In this document: piece by piece, positions 7,689 to 14,105 of the stretch
How the letters are laid out: each line of letters opens with the position of its first letter
Position numbering within the stretch: position 1 is the first letter of the stretch
Source of the DNA: a virus
DNA: 35,506 bases
Strand: one strand, 5' to 3'
IMG/VR virus record: IMGVR_UViG_3300032561_000943
Span: 1-35,506 of that record
The notes under the pieces: generated by a model
Database searches by the model: none
Told to the model about the DNA's origin: nothing
What the model saw: only the letters and a program-made list of their open reading frames with translations
Program-made: the position numbers and the translations under genes

Positions 7689-8178
7689 TATAGTTCCTTA
7701 TCTTTTGTTGTTTCTTACGGGCCATTGCTAATTTTAGCATACTTGTTTTTTCTGTAAAACAGATACCATCTAAGTGATCCAGTTCATGTAAAAAGCATCT
7801 AGCTGTAATACCTGTTAATGTCATTTTACACTCTTGTGCATTTTTGTCAAGAAACTCGACATCAATTGTTTTTGGACGATTAACAGTTATGAACAAATCT
7901 GGAAAACTCAAACAGCCTTCTTCGTCTGTTTGTTGTTCTTCGCTGGCTGAAACAACACGAGGATTAAACATTGCCAATCTACGACCGTTTTCTAATTTAA
8001 TAACAAAAACTCTTTTTAGCAAACCAACTTGATTTGCCGCAAGTCCTATTCCGTTATTTGCAATCATAATATCGATCATTTCGTCTTCGACTTGATCGGC
8101 ATTGGCGTCTAAGCCGAAGTCCCAATCTTCGGCACGTTGTTTTAATATGGGATCAGGTTCTTTGACTAATTTTAGCAT
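7672..8178 (-). CDS. def: Peptide deformylase
   Basis: 168 residues, the normal length for a bacterial-type deformylase. It removes the N-formyl group from nascent proteins. All three family motifs are intact: GIGLAANQ (43-50), EGCLS (87-91, metal ligand C89) and HELDH (131-135, ligands H131 and H135, catalytic E132). Unlike the very short cyanophage deformylases it keeps a basic C-terminal helix (ARKKQQKIRNYNGRTK), which in bacterial enzymes contacts the ribosome. It overlaps the end of dnaJ by 26 bases and the start of clpA by 17. It is therefore part of one co-translated proteostasis operon, likely helping phage protein maturation. Confidence 0.95.
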   Translation of the reverse strand: MLKLVKEPDPILKQRAEDWDFGLDANADQVEDEMIDIMIANNGIGLAANQVGLLKRVFVIKLENGRRLAMFNPRVVSASEEQQTDEEGCLSFPDLFITVNRPKTIDVEFLDKNAQECKMTLTGITARCFLHELDHLDGICFTEKTSMLKLAMARKKQQKIRNYNGRTK

Positions 8179-9028
8179 CTATATCTTTCAGTTGAGCTAC
8201 GATAACTGGATCAATAACAGGTGTTCCTTTAATTTTCACAGTTGTAACAAACCGTCCTCTGTACCCAGTATTTACATTTGGAAAGCCATTGCCACCGCTT
8301 GCAAATTCAGTTTCATGTTCTATACCTGCTCGTATTTCTAAATCTAACATTTGCCCTGCTAAATTGCTAACTTGTTTTTTACAACCAACCATAGCTTCGA
8401 TTGGAGTAATTTCTACAGCGTGATAAATGTCATCACCTCTACGTTCGTATCTGTGATCTGCTTGAACTAAAACAGTAACATTAAGATTACCGCGAGGTGC
8501 ACCTGGCAAACTATCGTCACCTAGTCCTGGATAACGAATGGTATCTCCGTTATTCACACCTGGCGGAATATTAATAACTACATTCTGGTTCTTTCCACTT
8601 GGTAATCGATAGTTGGCTTCTACTTGTTTACCGTTATAAGAATCTAAAAAACTTATTGTGCATTGAATGTTCAGATCTCTATTACGTTGTGGTTGTCTAA
8701 ATCCGCCCTGACGTCCGAAAATATGTTCAAATGGATGTCCTTGAGGAAATGCTCCGGCAAACGCACCTCCAAACGGATCAAAACCGCCTTGGAATGGATT
8801 CCCTGTATTAAAGTGAAATTGTTGTCCACCATACTGACGTTGATGGTCGTACTCTGCTTTCTTTTGTGCATCGCTTAAAGTTTCGTATGCAACACTAATA
8901 TCTTTGAATTTGGCTTGATCCCCACCTTTGTCGGGGTGATGCTGATTAGCCAATTTTCTATAGGCTTTTTTAATTTCGTCTGGGCTAGCAGTTTCGCTAA
9001 CACCTAGTGTTTGGTAGTAATCAGTCAT
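8153..9028 (-). CDS. dnaJ: DnaJ/CbpA-type Hsp40 co-chaperone
   Basis: 291 residues. The J-domain occupies about 1-66 with the Hsp70-activating HPD at 31-33. A Gly/Phe-rich linker follows (about 66-118, QQFHFNTGNPFQGGFDPFGG). The C-terminal substrate-binding region runs from about 119 to 291 (NLNVTVLVQADHRYERRGDD). There are no CxxCxGxG zinc repeats, so this is the type-B/CbpA architecture. It should stimulate host DnaK, since no phage Hsp70 is in the window. It is the first gene of the dnaJ-def-clpA operon, 24 bases downstream of the predicted start of transcription from a consensus sigma70 promoter. The nearest ribosome site (GGAG) is 13 bases from the ATG, somewhat far. Confidence 0.95.
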   Translation of the reverse strand: MTDYYQTLGVSETASPDEIKKAYRKLANQHHPDKGGDQAKFKDISVAYETLSDAQKKAEYDHQRQYGGQQFHFNTGNPFQGGFDPFGGAFAGAFPQGHPFEHIFGRQGGFRQPQRNRDLNIQCTISFLDSYNGKQVEANYRLPSGKNQNVVINIPPGVNNGDTIRYPGLGDDSLPGAPRGNLNVTVLVQADHRYERRGDDIYHAVEITPIEAMVGCKKQVSNLAGQMLDLEIRAGIEHETEFASGGNGFPNVNTGYRGRFVTTVKIKGTPVIDPVIVAQLKDIDAKISQRT

Positions 9029-9058
9029 AGTCGTAAAAAAGCTCCAAATAATATAGTA

Positions 9059-9087
9059 ATTATACTATCTTAAATGAAGCCTGTCAA
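9059..9087 (-). promoter_or_regulatory. Perfect-consensus sigma70 promoter for the dnaJ-def-clpA operon
   Basis: On the minus strand TTGACA (9082-9087) is followed by a 17-base spacer and TATAAT (9059-9064). Both hexamers match the bacterial consensus exactly and the spacing is optimal. Transcription would start near 9052, about 24 bases before the dnaJ ATG. It sits just past the stop of the 57-residue lysis-cassette peptide. The match implies use of host RNA polymerase, probably early in infection. Confidence 0.85.
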
Positions 9088-9096
9088 GATTTTGAA

Positions 9097-9270
9097 TTAC
9101 TTTTTCTTTGTCGGAATTGCTTCGCCTTCGAATTTTTTGTGATGTTTAACTTCTTTTTTGGCCGGAGCCTTCTTTGCGGCTACTGGTTTTTTAGCTGGTT
9201 CTGCATGTGCTACTTCGAAACATACAATACTCCAAACTACAATGTTTAACGCAATTAAAAACTTTTTCAT
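9097..9270 (-). CDS. 57-residue secreted lysine-rich peptide in the lysis cassette
   Basis: A small gene, too short for usual ORF cut-offs. ATG at 9268-9270, stop TAA at 9097-9099, with AAGGA a few bases upstream of the start. Residues 1-23 form a classic signal peptide: KK at 2-3, a hydrophobic core FLIALNIVVWSIVCF, and AHA at 21-23 for signal peptidase I. The mature part of about 34 residues is extremely basic, with 12 lysines in Ala-Lys-Pro repeats (EPAKKPVAAKKAPAKKEVK), and ends IPTKKK. It directly follows the holin gene and precedes the dnaJ promoter. A role in lysis or envelope disruption is suggested by position and charge; no family is recognised. Confidence 0.8.
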   Translation of the reverse strand: MKKFLIALNIVVWSIVCFEVAHAEPAKKPVAAKKAPAKKEVKHHKKFEGEAIPTKKK

Positions 9271-9280
9271 TTCAATTTCC

Positions 9281-9775
9281 TTATAGTGCTGGTTGTGGGC
9301 TTGCTGGGAATACTTTGTGCCCTGTACTACTAAAAGTTGGTGCTGGTACCGAACTAGTTGGTGCAGTTACAGCAGGAGCAGGTGTTGCTACTGGTGTTGG
9401 AGTTACTACAGGAGCAGGAGTTGCTACTGGAGTTATTGGTGCAGGTGGAGTATATGTTGTTCCAGCATTAGTTGGCATACTTAACCCGCCATTGTTAGCG
9501 CCATTTAATTTTTCTTGTGTACGTCCGTATGCACTTACACCAATAATTGCACCCATCGCAACGTGGAATAAACCGGCACCTTGAAGTGTTAACGGTTGCC
9601 ACTGACTATTAACTTGTCCATGCGACATCGCTTGTAACAAACTCCATAGGATTGGAAATCCTACAAAGTCCATAGTACAGACTAGCATATACATCCAGCC
9701 CATCATCGGACGCCATTTACTGTTCATCCAATCTTCTTTTTTCTTTTCGCTTTGACTCATGTGTTCTTCTGACAT
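9281..9775 (-). CDS. Holin, GTA-type transmembrane family
   Basis: 164 residues. The core WRPMMGWMYMLVCTMDFVG, LQAMSHGQ and QWQPLTLQGAGLFHVAMGAI resembles the GTA/three-TM holin family (Pfam GTA_holin_3TM) in order and spacing. It should form membrane lesions that release endolysin at the end of infection. Two hydrophobic segments are clear (about 25-48 and 67-82). The cytoplasmic N-terminus is charged (KKKEDW). The C-terminal 60 residues are a Pro/Ala/Thr/Val repeat tail (VATPAP-type units), unusual for a holin and probably extended. An AGGAG site precedes the ATG, and a T4-late-like box lies 24 bases upstream, overlapping the stop of the spanin lipoprotein gene. Confidence 0.82.
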   Translation of the reverse strand: MSEEHMSQSEKKKEDWMNSKWRPMMGWMYMLVCTMDFVGFPILWSLLQAMSHGQVNSQWQPLTLQGAGLFHVAMGAIIGVSAYGRTQEKLNGANNGGLSMPTNAGTTYTPPAPITPVATPAPVVTPTPVATPAPAVTAPTSSVPAPTFSSTGHKVFPASPQPAL

Positions 9776-9798
9776 GCTCGCTCCTAATTTTATACTAC

Positions 9799-9806
9799 TA
9801 TTTATT
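9799..9806 (-). promoter_or_regulatory. T4-late-promoter-like box AATAAATA before the holin
   Basis: The minus strand reads AATAAATA at 9799-9806, overlapping the stop codon of the lipoprotein gene and 24 bases before the holin ATG. It would allow late, separate expression of the holin. Only one base differs from the T4 late consensus TATAAATA, but AT-rich sequence makes chance matches possible. Confidence 0.45.
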
Positions 9807-10071
9807 TGACGCTATCAAATATCTTTTGTTGGGTACTATACCACTCGATCCATGCATCTATTTTAACTCTGCACTCATTGTAACTTCCATAGTTTTCACT
9901 AATTACTTCAACTGCTTCGCTCAATTTGGTAGTTCCAGGCGGAATTAATTTTATTTCTGGACAATTTTGTTTCATATCTTCTGGTACGTCTGGAAAATGA
10001 CGTTGTACAGGAACGGCCGTACTGCATCCTGCAAGTATAACAATAGACAAAATAATTAATAAACGCTTCAT
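9802..10071 (-). CDS. Outer-membrane lipoprotein, probable o-spanin (Rz1-like)
   Basis: 89 residues. Residues 1-16 form a lipoprotein signal with lipobox LAGC (C16 is the lipidated residue), and S17 favours outer-membrane sorting. The mature part is small, with two more cysteines (C37 and C68) and an aromatic C-terminal segment (WIEWYSTQQKIF). The gene follows the inner-membrane spanin-like gene, overlapping its stop as ATGA, and lies between endolysin and holin. In two-component spanins the lipoprotein joins the inner-membrane partner across the periplasm and fuses the membranes. Spanins diverge too fast for sequence certainty, so the call rests on lipobox, size and position. Confidence 0.75.
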   Translation of the reverse strand: MKRLLIILSIVILAGCSTAVPVQRHFPDVPEDMKQNCPEIKLIPPGTTKLSEAVEVISENYGSYNECRVKIDAWIEWYSTQQKIFDSVK

Positions 10072-10532
10072 TTTACATCGCCTATTTTGTTTGATGCGGC
10101 TTCGTTGAGATCTTTAACTGCTTCTGGTGCAAGTTTACATTCTGCATCTATTACTGAAGCATCATGTACAATATGTTCTTTAACAACAACTTGCACATCA
10201 TGGATCACTTTAGTTTTTCCTTTTAATGCATTGTTTAATTGTTCGTTAGCATCTTTACTTTTTTGTTCAGACACGGCTACTTTAGATTCAAGATCAGCCG
10301 CTTTCGCTTTCCATGCCATTTCGACATCATACCCGCCACGTAACCATACGCCTAAAATTACTAATGCAATTCCAATAGGTTTTAATATTCCTGCGTATTT
10401 GCCGTAGAATGGAATTAGTCTTCCAACCCAACTTGCAATCATACCTGTAAGACCTACGGCAATTATAGCCCAGTAGATCCAATTTAAAATCGCATCAGGA
10501 ATAAGACTTAACATCCATTGAAATTGCCACAT
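10068..10532 (-). CDS. Inner-membrane coiled-coil protein, probable i-spanin (Rz-like)
   Basis: 154 residues from the ATG at 10530-10532. I prefer this start over the in-frame GTG at 10541 because AGGTG lies six bases before the ATG and the ATG follows the endolysin stop at once. Two hydrophobic segments (about residues 14-35 and 49-66) are followed by a charged, heptad-rich helix (KAADLESKVAVSEQKSKDAN onward) and a KVIHDVQVVVKEHI segment facing the periplasm. This is the layout of an inner-membrane spanin, except for two rather than one membrane segment. Its partner lipoprotein gene overlaps the 3' end by four bases. Confidence 0.72.
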   Translation of the reverse strand: MWQFQWMLSLIPDAILNWIYWAIIAVGLTGMIASWVGRLIPFYGKYAGILKPIGIALVILGVWLRGGYDVEMAWKAKAADLESKVAVSEQKSKDANEQLNNALKGKTKVIHDVQVVVKEHIVHDASVIDAECKLAPEAVKDLNEAASNKIGDVK

Positions 10533-10533
10533 A

Positions 10534-11166
10534 TTAAGCACCTAGTACTTGTAATGCATGTTGTGTATGATTTGTACGTTCTGCTAGACCCAATGTACCA
10601 CCATTAATTTTTTTAGTTAATGCTAGTGTATCATTTGCATCTGCAAGTGCATTTAGGTTGTTAGCTTCCCAGAACCAGCAAGCTGATTGAATAGCACCTT
10701 CAAAAGTGCTTAAAAATTCTGGAACTTGATCTAGCGGTGTATCGATACTTTCGGCAAAACGACTATAATTGTCCTTACCAGTAATCTGAATTAGACCGCG
10801 ACCACAAAACTTCCAACCATCGCCTGACTCTTCAGGACCATTGCCCATACGATTAGCGTATGCTCTGTTAGCAATCTTTTCTGGTTGATGGCCATACTGG
10901 TTAGCTATTTCCATTGTTGGGAAATAGTGAGGCCATACTTTCATTAATGTTTCTGGACGATAGTTTAAATTCTCTTGAATTGCAGTATAGCCCGCTGATT
11001 CAACCATTGTTTGTCCTAAGAAATGTGCTACACGCATCTTGCTTGTAATATCATAATCAGGCAATACTTTGCATAACGCTTCGTGCCAATGATCAGCATA
11101 GGGGTTACGCAATACAATTTCTGAAAATTGTTGTAGTGTAAAATCGAAATCAAATGAATCTGCCAT
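10534..11166 (-). CDS. Endolysin, glycoside hydrolase family 19 (chitinase-like lysozyme)
   Basis: 210 residues, starting at MADSFDF. The TAATG overlap with the upstream gene (stop 11166-11168) decides this start over an in-frame ATG 27 bases upstream. GH19-type phage endolysins cleave peptidoglycan glycan strands. Signatures include AHFLGQTMVESAGYTAIQEN at about 47-66 with likely catalytic E56 and E65, then GDGWKFCGRGLIQITGKDNY in the middle and KKINGG near the end. There is no signal peptide, so release depends on the holin next door. It opens the lysis cassette endolysin, i-spanin, o-spanin, holin. Confidence 0.92.
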   Translation of the reverse strand: MADSFDFDFTLQQFSEIVLRNPYADHWHEALCKVLPDYDITSKMRVAHFLGQTMVESAGYTAIQENLNYRPETLMKVWPHYFPTMEIANQYGHQPEKIANRAYANRMGNGPEESGDGWKFCGRGLIQITGKDNYSRFAESIDTPLDQVPEFLSTFEGAIQSACWFWEANNLNALADANDTLALTKKINGGTLGLAERTNHTQHALQVLGA

Positions 11167-11897
11167 TATTTCCTCTCTAGTGCAACAGCCCAATCGCCGT
11201 TTTCAAATATAAATGTATCTTTGACTTTAACTATGTTATAGTTTCCGATAACTTTTGTTAAGAACATGACTTCTGCCATGTCCTTGCTTTCTAATAAAAC
11301 TGGACCTTTAATTGTGCTATGTATTACTGCTTTAGGTCCGCTTTCTAATATGTTAAATGTTACTTCACCGCTGAATTTTCTTTTAAATGTAATGCTTTCA
11401 TCAAGAACAACAATACTATCTGCAAAACTACGTTTAAAGAATTCGCTAAAATTATTTAAAGGATGTTCTTGGCTTGCTACTTTATAAGAATTTTTATCTT
11501 TAGGAACAGCCGCACTTAAATTTTCAAGGGTAGCTGGTTCGCTTTTAAAGTTTTTAAAATAGCGAAAGCGCATGTCTTCCATGCCTGTTAGTTTTTTAAC
11601 ACCTTCAATTAATTCAAAAATCTGTTTACCAATGTGACGAGTTCTTTCAAGTTCGACATAAACACGATATTTGCCGTCATCCAACTCACCAGGAGTTACA
11701 TCTGAATCTAAAACAAATGGGTAACCCATTTCAAAGAAATTTTCTAAATCTTTGGCAGGTTCTTCTGTGTCAACAGTGAAACTTAAAACACAAATGTCTT
11801 CGTCTTCACCAATTTTACTTTTGTAGGCATCGATGTCAAAAACTTTTTTAACTAAGTTTCTTAAATCACCTGCTCTTAAATTTTCATCTAACTTCAT
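11166..11897 (-). CDS. Conserved phage protein, unknown function
   Basis: 243 residues, soluble and mixed alpha/beta in appearance. The start overlaps the upstream gene's stop as ATGA (11894-11897), and the end overlaps the endolysin as TAATG. Visible blocks are CVLSFTVDTEEPAKDLENFF near the start, YRVYVELERTRHIGKQIFEL in the middle and a C-terminal half rich in strands. No catalytic or metal-binding motif is recognised. Its tight coupling with the 203-residue upstream gene suggests the two proteins act together. Marine T4-like phages carry such gene pairs, possibly as virion components; that is a guess from context. Confidence 0.72.
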   Translation of the reverse strand: MKLDENLRAGDLRNLVKKVFDIDAYKSKIGEDEDICVLSFTVDTEEPAKDLENFFEMGYPFVLDSDVTPGELDDGKYRVYVELERTRHIGKQIFELIEGVKKLTGMEDMRFRYFKNFKSEPATLENLSAAVPKDKNSYKVASQEHPLNNFSEFFKRSFADSIVVLDESITFKRKFSGEVTFNILESGPKAVIHSTIKGPVLLESKDMAEVMFLTKVIGNYNIVKVKDTFIFENGDWAVALERK

Positions 11898-12505
11898 GCC
11901 ACTGCTCCGCCTGGTGCTCCACCTGGAGTTGTTCCGCCTGGTGCTCCACCTGCTGGTGCTCCGCCTGGTGCAGGTGCTCCAGCAGGTGCTGGCGCTGGTG
12001 CTGGAGCCGGTGCTTGTTGTGTTTGAGCGGACTGATGACCTTTATCGTTAGTCAACATCTTGTCATCGCTCTTACCTTTCATCTTATGCATATAACCTTG
12101 ATAAATTTCAAATGCAATATGTTTAGGCATTTGTACTTCAACAATCCAAATAGGCTTGCGATCTAATTTACCCTTCTTACTATTAGGACGTAAATCTTGT
12201 GGGCTCTTAATTTTACGTGGTTCTAACAAATGGCTTTTTTGATATGTTACTTTGCAACCTAATTCCATTAAACGCTTACCTGCAACAGGATTAGGCATCT
12301 TATCTTTAGGCCACATAAAGCCAGCTGTGATCCAATGACGGTCTACTTTAGGGCCATATGCTAATTCACCATCGATCCAGTTTTCATATACGTATACGTC
12401 CATCTCTTCGAAAACACGTTCAAAGTCCTTTAAAACCGCAAGGCTACTGTTGTTTTCGTATAGTTCTTGTATGTTTTTAATAACATCTAATATGTCGTGG
12501 TGCAT
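11894..12505 (-). CDS. Conserved phage protein with Ala/Pro/Gly-rich tail, unknown function
   Basis: 203 residues. The first ~150 form a compact domain with VYVYENWIDGELAYGP (about 37-52), HWITAGFMWPKDKMPNP and CKVTYQKSHLLEPRKIKSP. The last ~40 are a low-complexity APAPAPAPAPAG/GGAPGG tail, probably disordered. It is the first gene of a minus-strand unit reading through a coupled unknown gene into the lysis cassette. AGGA precedes the ATG, and a CTAAATAA late-like box lies 26 bases upstream. I associate the YENWxDGE/MWPxxKMPxP block with marine T4-like phages but know no function. A structural role is possible. Confidence 0.72.
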   Translation of the reverse strand: MHHDILDVIKNIQELYENNSSLAVLKDFERVFEEMDVYVYENWIDGELAYGPKVDRHWITAGFMWPKDKMPNPVAGKRLMELGCKVTYQKSHLLEPRKIKSPQDLRPNSKKGKLDRKPIWIVEVQMPKHIAFEIYQGYMHKMKGKSDDKMLTNDKGHQSAQTQQAPAPAPAPAPAGAPAPGGAPAGGAPGGTTPGGAPGGAVA

Positions 12506-12530
12506 TTGTCAATCCTAGAGTCTTCTACAC

Positions 12531-12538
12531 TTATTTAG
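12531..12538 (-). promoter_or_regulatory. T4-late-like box CTAAATAA before the 12505 gene
   Basis: The minus strand reads CTAAATAA, 26 bases upstream of the ATG at 12503-12505. It is a looser match to TATAAATA than the GATAAATA sites elsewhere. Position at the head of a unit leading into the lysis cassette supports it. Confidence 0.35.
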
Positions 12539-12543
12539 CTGGT

Positions 12544-12571
12544 TTGAAATCATACAGTATCAGTTTATTAT
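12544..12571 (+). promoter_or_regulatory. Sigma70-like promoter for phoH
   Basis: TTGAAA (12544-12549), a 16-base spacer, then TATTAT (12566-12571). Each hexamer has one or two mismatches to the bacterial consensus. Transcription would start near 12578, placing about 90 bases of structured leader before the phoH ATG. Confidence 0.5.
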
Positions 12572-12595
12572 TTTAGGAATACGTTAAATAATAGT

Positions 12596-12658
12596 GTAGG
12601 ACCTCTGTAGTTATCAAAGGCGGTCACTACAAGTCCTACTTTTACAGTAAGAGTAGGA
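12596..12658 (+). promoter_or_regulatory. phoH leader with mutually exclusive hairpins around the ribosome site
   Basis: GTAGGAC (12596-12602) pairs with GTCCTAC (12633-12639), and nested inside it TGTAG (12606-12610) pairs with CTACA (12627-12631). Together they make a long stem closing a 16-base loop. Alternatively TCCTACT (12634-12640) pairs with AGTAGGA (12652-12658), which includes most of the AGGAG ribosome site ten bases before the ATG. The two folds share TCCTAC, so only one can form at a time. This resembles a translational switch; no known riboswitch class is recognised. Confidence 0.5.
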
Positions 12659-12668
12659 GCACAACTAG

Positions 12669-13388
12669 ATGAGTAAACAACGAGTGAAAAAGCGTTTTAC
12701 ATCAGAAGTTAACATTGTCGATTTTCCGCAATACCTTCCCCAAAAGAAGCATCGCGTGAGTTTACACCCACGAAATGCTAATCAAGCAACTTATATCCAG
12801 AAACTACAAGACGATAGTAAAAGCATAGTTTTTGCTATTGGTCCAGCCGGCACGGGTAAAACCATGCTAGCAGTTCAGCACGGTATTAAGATGTACCAAG
12901 ATGGTATCGTTGACAAAATCGTCGTGACAAGACCCGCCGTTTCCGTAGATGAAGATTTAGGATTTTTACCAGGTGACTTAAATGAAAAGATGGCACCATG
13001 GACAAGACCTATATTTGACGTCTTCTTGGATTATTATCAACAAAAAGACATTAACAAAATGCTGGAGGATGGAGTTATTGAGATAAGCCCACTTGCGTAC
13101 ATGCGTGGACGCACATTCAAAAACGCATACATCGTAGCAGATGAAATGCAAAATGCCACAGTAAATCAAATGAAGATGCTACTGACCCGTTTAGGAGAAG
13201 GGTCTAAGATGGTAGTGACAGGCGATTTAGCTCAAGCTGATAGATTAAAAGATAATGGCTTGATTGATTTTTGTAAATTATTAGATGGACATCCTGTACT
13301 AAAACATCTTGACATAGTACAATTTGATGCCAAGGACATTGAACGCCATAACGCAGTGAAGGAGGTGTTAGCTGTGTATGGAGATTGA
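12669..13388 (+). CDS. phoH: PhoH-like ATPase
   Basis: 239 residues, one of two plus-strand genes here. PhoH-family proteins are P-loop ATPases, widespread in aquatic phages; a role in RNA handling is likely but not settled. The Walker A motif is GPAGTGKT (58-65), followed by TRPAVSVDEDLGFLPGD (87-103), a Walker-B-like AYIVADEMQN (153-162) and TGDLAQ near 184. These are the standard PhoH blocks in the right order. No PIN domain is fused, so it is the short phage form. AGGAG precedes the ATG. Transcription is divergent from the 12505 gene and ends at a bidirectional hairpin terminator just past its stop. Confidence 0.95.
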   Translation: MSKQRVKKRFTSEVNIVDFPQYLPQKKHRVSLHPRNANQATYIQKLQDDSKSIVFAIGPAGTGKTMLAVQHGIKMYQDGIVDKIVVTRPAVSVDEDLGFLPGDLNEKMAPWTRPIFDVFLDYYQQKDINKMLEDGVIEISPLAYMRGRTFKNAYIVADEMQNATVNQMKMLLTRLGEGSKMVVTGDLAQADRLKDNGLIDFCKLLDGHPVLKHLDIVQFDAKDIERHNAVKEVLAVYGD

Positions 13389-13410
13389 TAGTTAACTATC
13401 CAGTCCAGTA

Positions 13411-13434
13411 AAAACCGCCTCAAGGGGCGGTTTT
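13411..13434. terminator. Bidirectional rho-independent terminator between convergent genes
   Basis: AAAACCGCC (13411-13419) and GGCGGTTTT (13426-13434) form a perfect 9-bp stem with a 6-base loop, giving U-runs on both strands. It lies 23 bases after the phoH stop and touches the stop codon of the minus-strand nuclease-like gene, so it can end both transcripts. Confidence 0.92.
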
Positions 13435-14105
13435 CATTTTGAGTAATGAGAAAATTGTAAGTAAGGACCAAACCCTGCTGTATCAATCCTAATTTCTAAT
13501 CTACGTTTTGCTATACAAATATAAGTACGACCAAATGTTGGATCTATCATAGGAATAGATACACTACGTCCGGCATGCTGTGTCATTTCTGATAAGAATT
13601 GTGCTTCGTCTAATGGATTAGTTTCTGCTTTTAATAAACCATAATGAACTCCAAGATCATCTTTAGTTCGGACAACAACTAGCAAGTGTAAATTTTTTGT
13701 ATCTTTATGTTTACCTTCTAGTGGATCGACAAAAATCTTTTTAAGAGTAACCCAATCTCTATTAGCCCATGCAGTACTATATCCGTCTGCACCTTTTGCT
13801 AAATTTTGTAAAAAACTTGCCTCTGTAGTTTCCTTACCTAATTTAGAACAACTCAGCCCTTTAACATCCAAGTCTGCCGTGGGTGCCTTAACATCGACAA
13901 CACTATTACCAGAACCTTTCCAATCGGCTCCCGGAATACTATCTGCAACACCATACTCCCAAGTTTCTTTAGCTAGCTGTATTTTACGGTTCTTTTTGAT
14001 GAAAGGAGCATAATACTCCTTCATCTCTATTTCAAAATTTGAATTAAAATCTTTGCCTAATATCGAATCGTGATCCGTAATAGGTACAGGGTAATACTTG
14101 ATCAT
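13434..14105 (-). CDS. Unknown protein, possible PD-(D/E)xK nuclease, coupled to gp44
   Basis: 223 residues. The start overlaps the gp44 stop as TAATG. In the first half, GNSVVDVKAPTADLDVKG (residues 66-83) places D71 and D80-V-K82 in an arrangement reminiscent of the PD-(D/E)xK nuclease core, with W49-E50 upstream as another possible acidic site. The second half is strand-rich (HLLVVVRTKDDLGVHYGLL, TYICIAKRRLEIRI). In T4 this position after gene 44 is held by gene 62, the small clamp-loader subunit, but I see no gp62 resemblance. The nuclease idea is tentative; it could equally be a replication accessory protein. Confidence 0.6.
   Translation of the reverse strand: MIKYYPVPITDHDSILGKDFNSNFEIEMKEYYAPFIKKNRKIQLAKETWEYGVADSIPGADWKGSGNSVVDVKAPTADLDVKGLSCSKLGKETTEASFLQNLAKGADGYSTAWANRDWVTLKKIFVDPLEGKHKDTKNLHLLVVVRTKDDLGVHYGLLKAETNPLDEAQFLSEMTQHAGRSVSIPMIDPTFGRTYICIAKRRLEIRIDTAGFGPYLQFSHYSK

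Noticed and set aside
9207-9584. 125-residue plus-strand frame with GAGVATGVG repeats
   Set aside because: This is the antisense reading of the Pro/Ala tail of the holin; there is no independent support.
10534-11193. Longer start for the endolysin (nine extra residues)
   Set aside because: The TAATG overlap at 11164-11168 and the family-like start at MADSFDF favour the shorter form.
11833-12051. Leu/Val-rich plus-strand frame opposite the Ala/Pro/Gly tail
   Set aside because: It is an artefact of reading a low-complexity tail on the opposite strand.
13434-14105. T4 gene 62 clamp-loader subunit
   Set aside because: The position fits, but the sequence is strand-rich with D/DxK motifs and has no resemblance to the helical gp62 that I recall.
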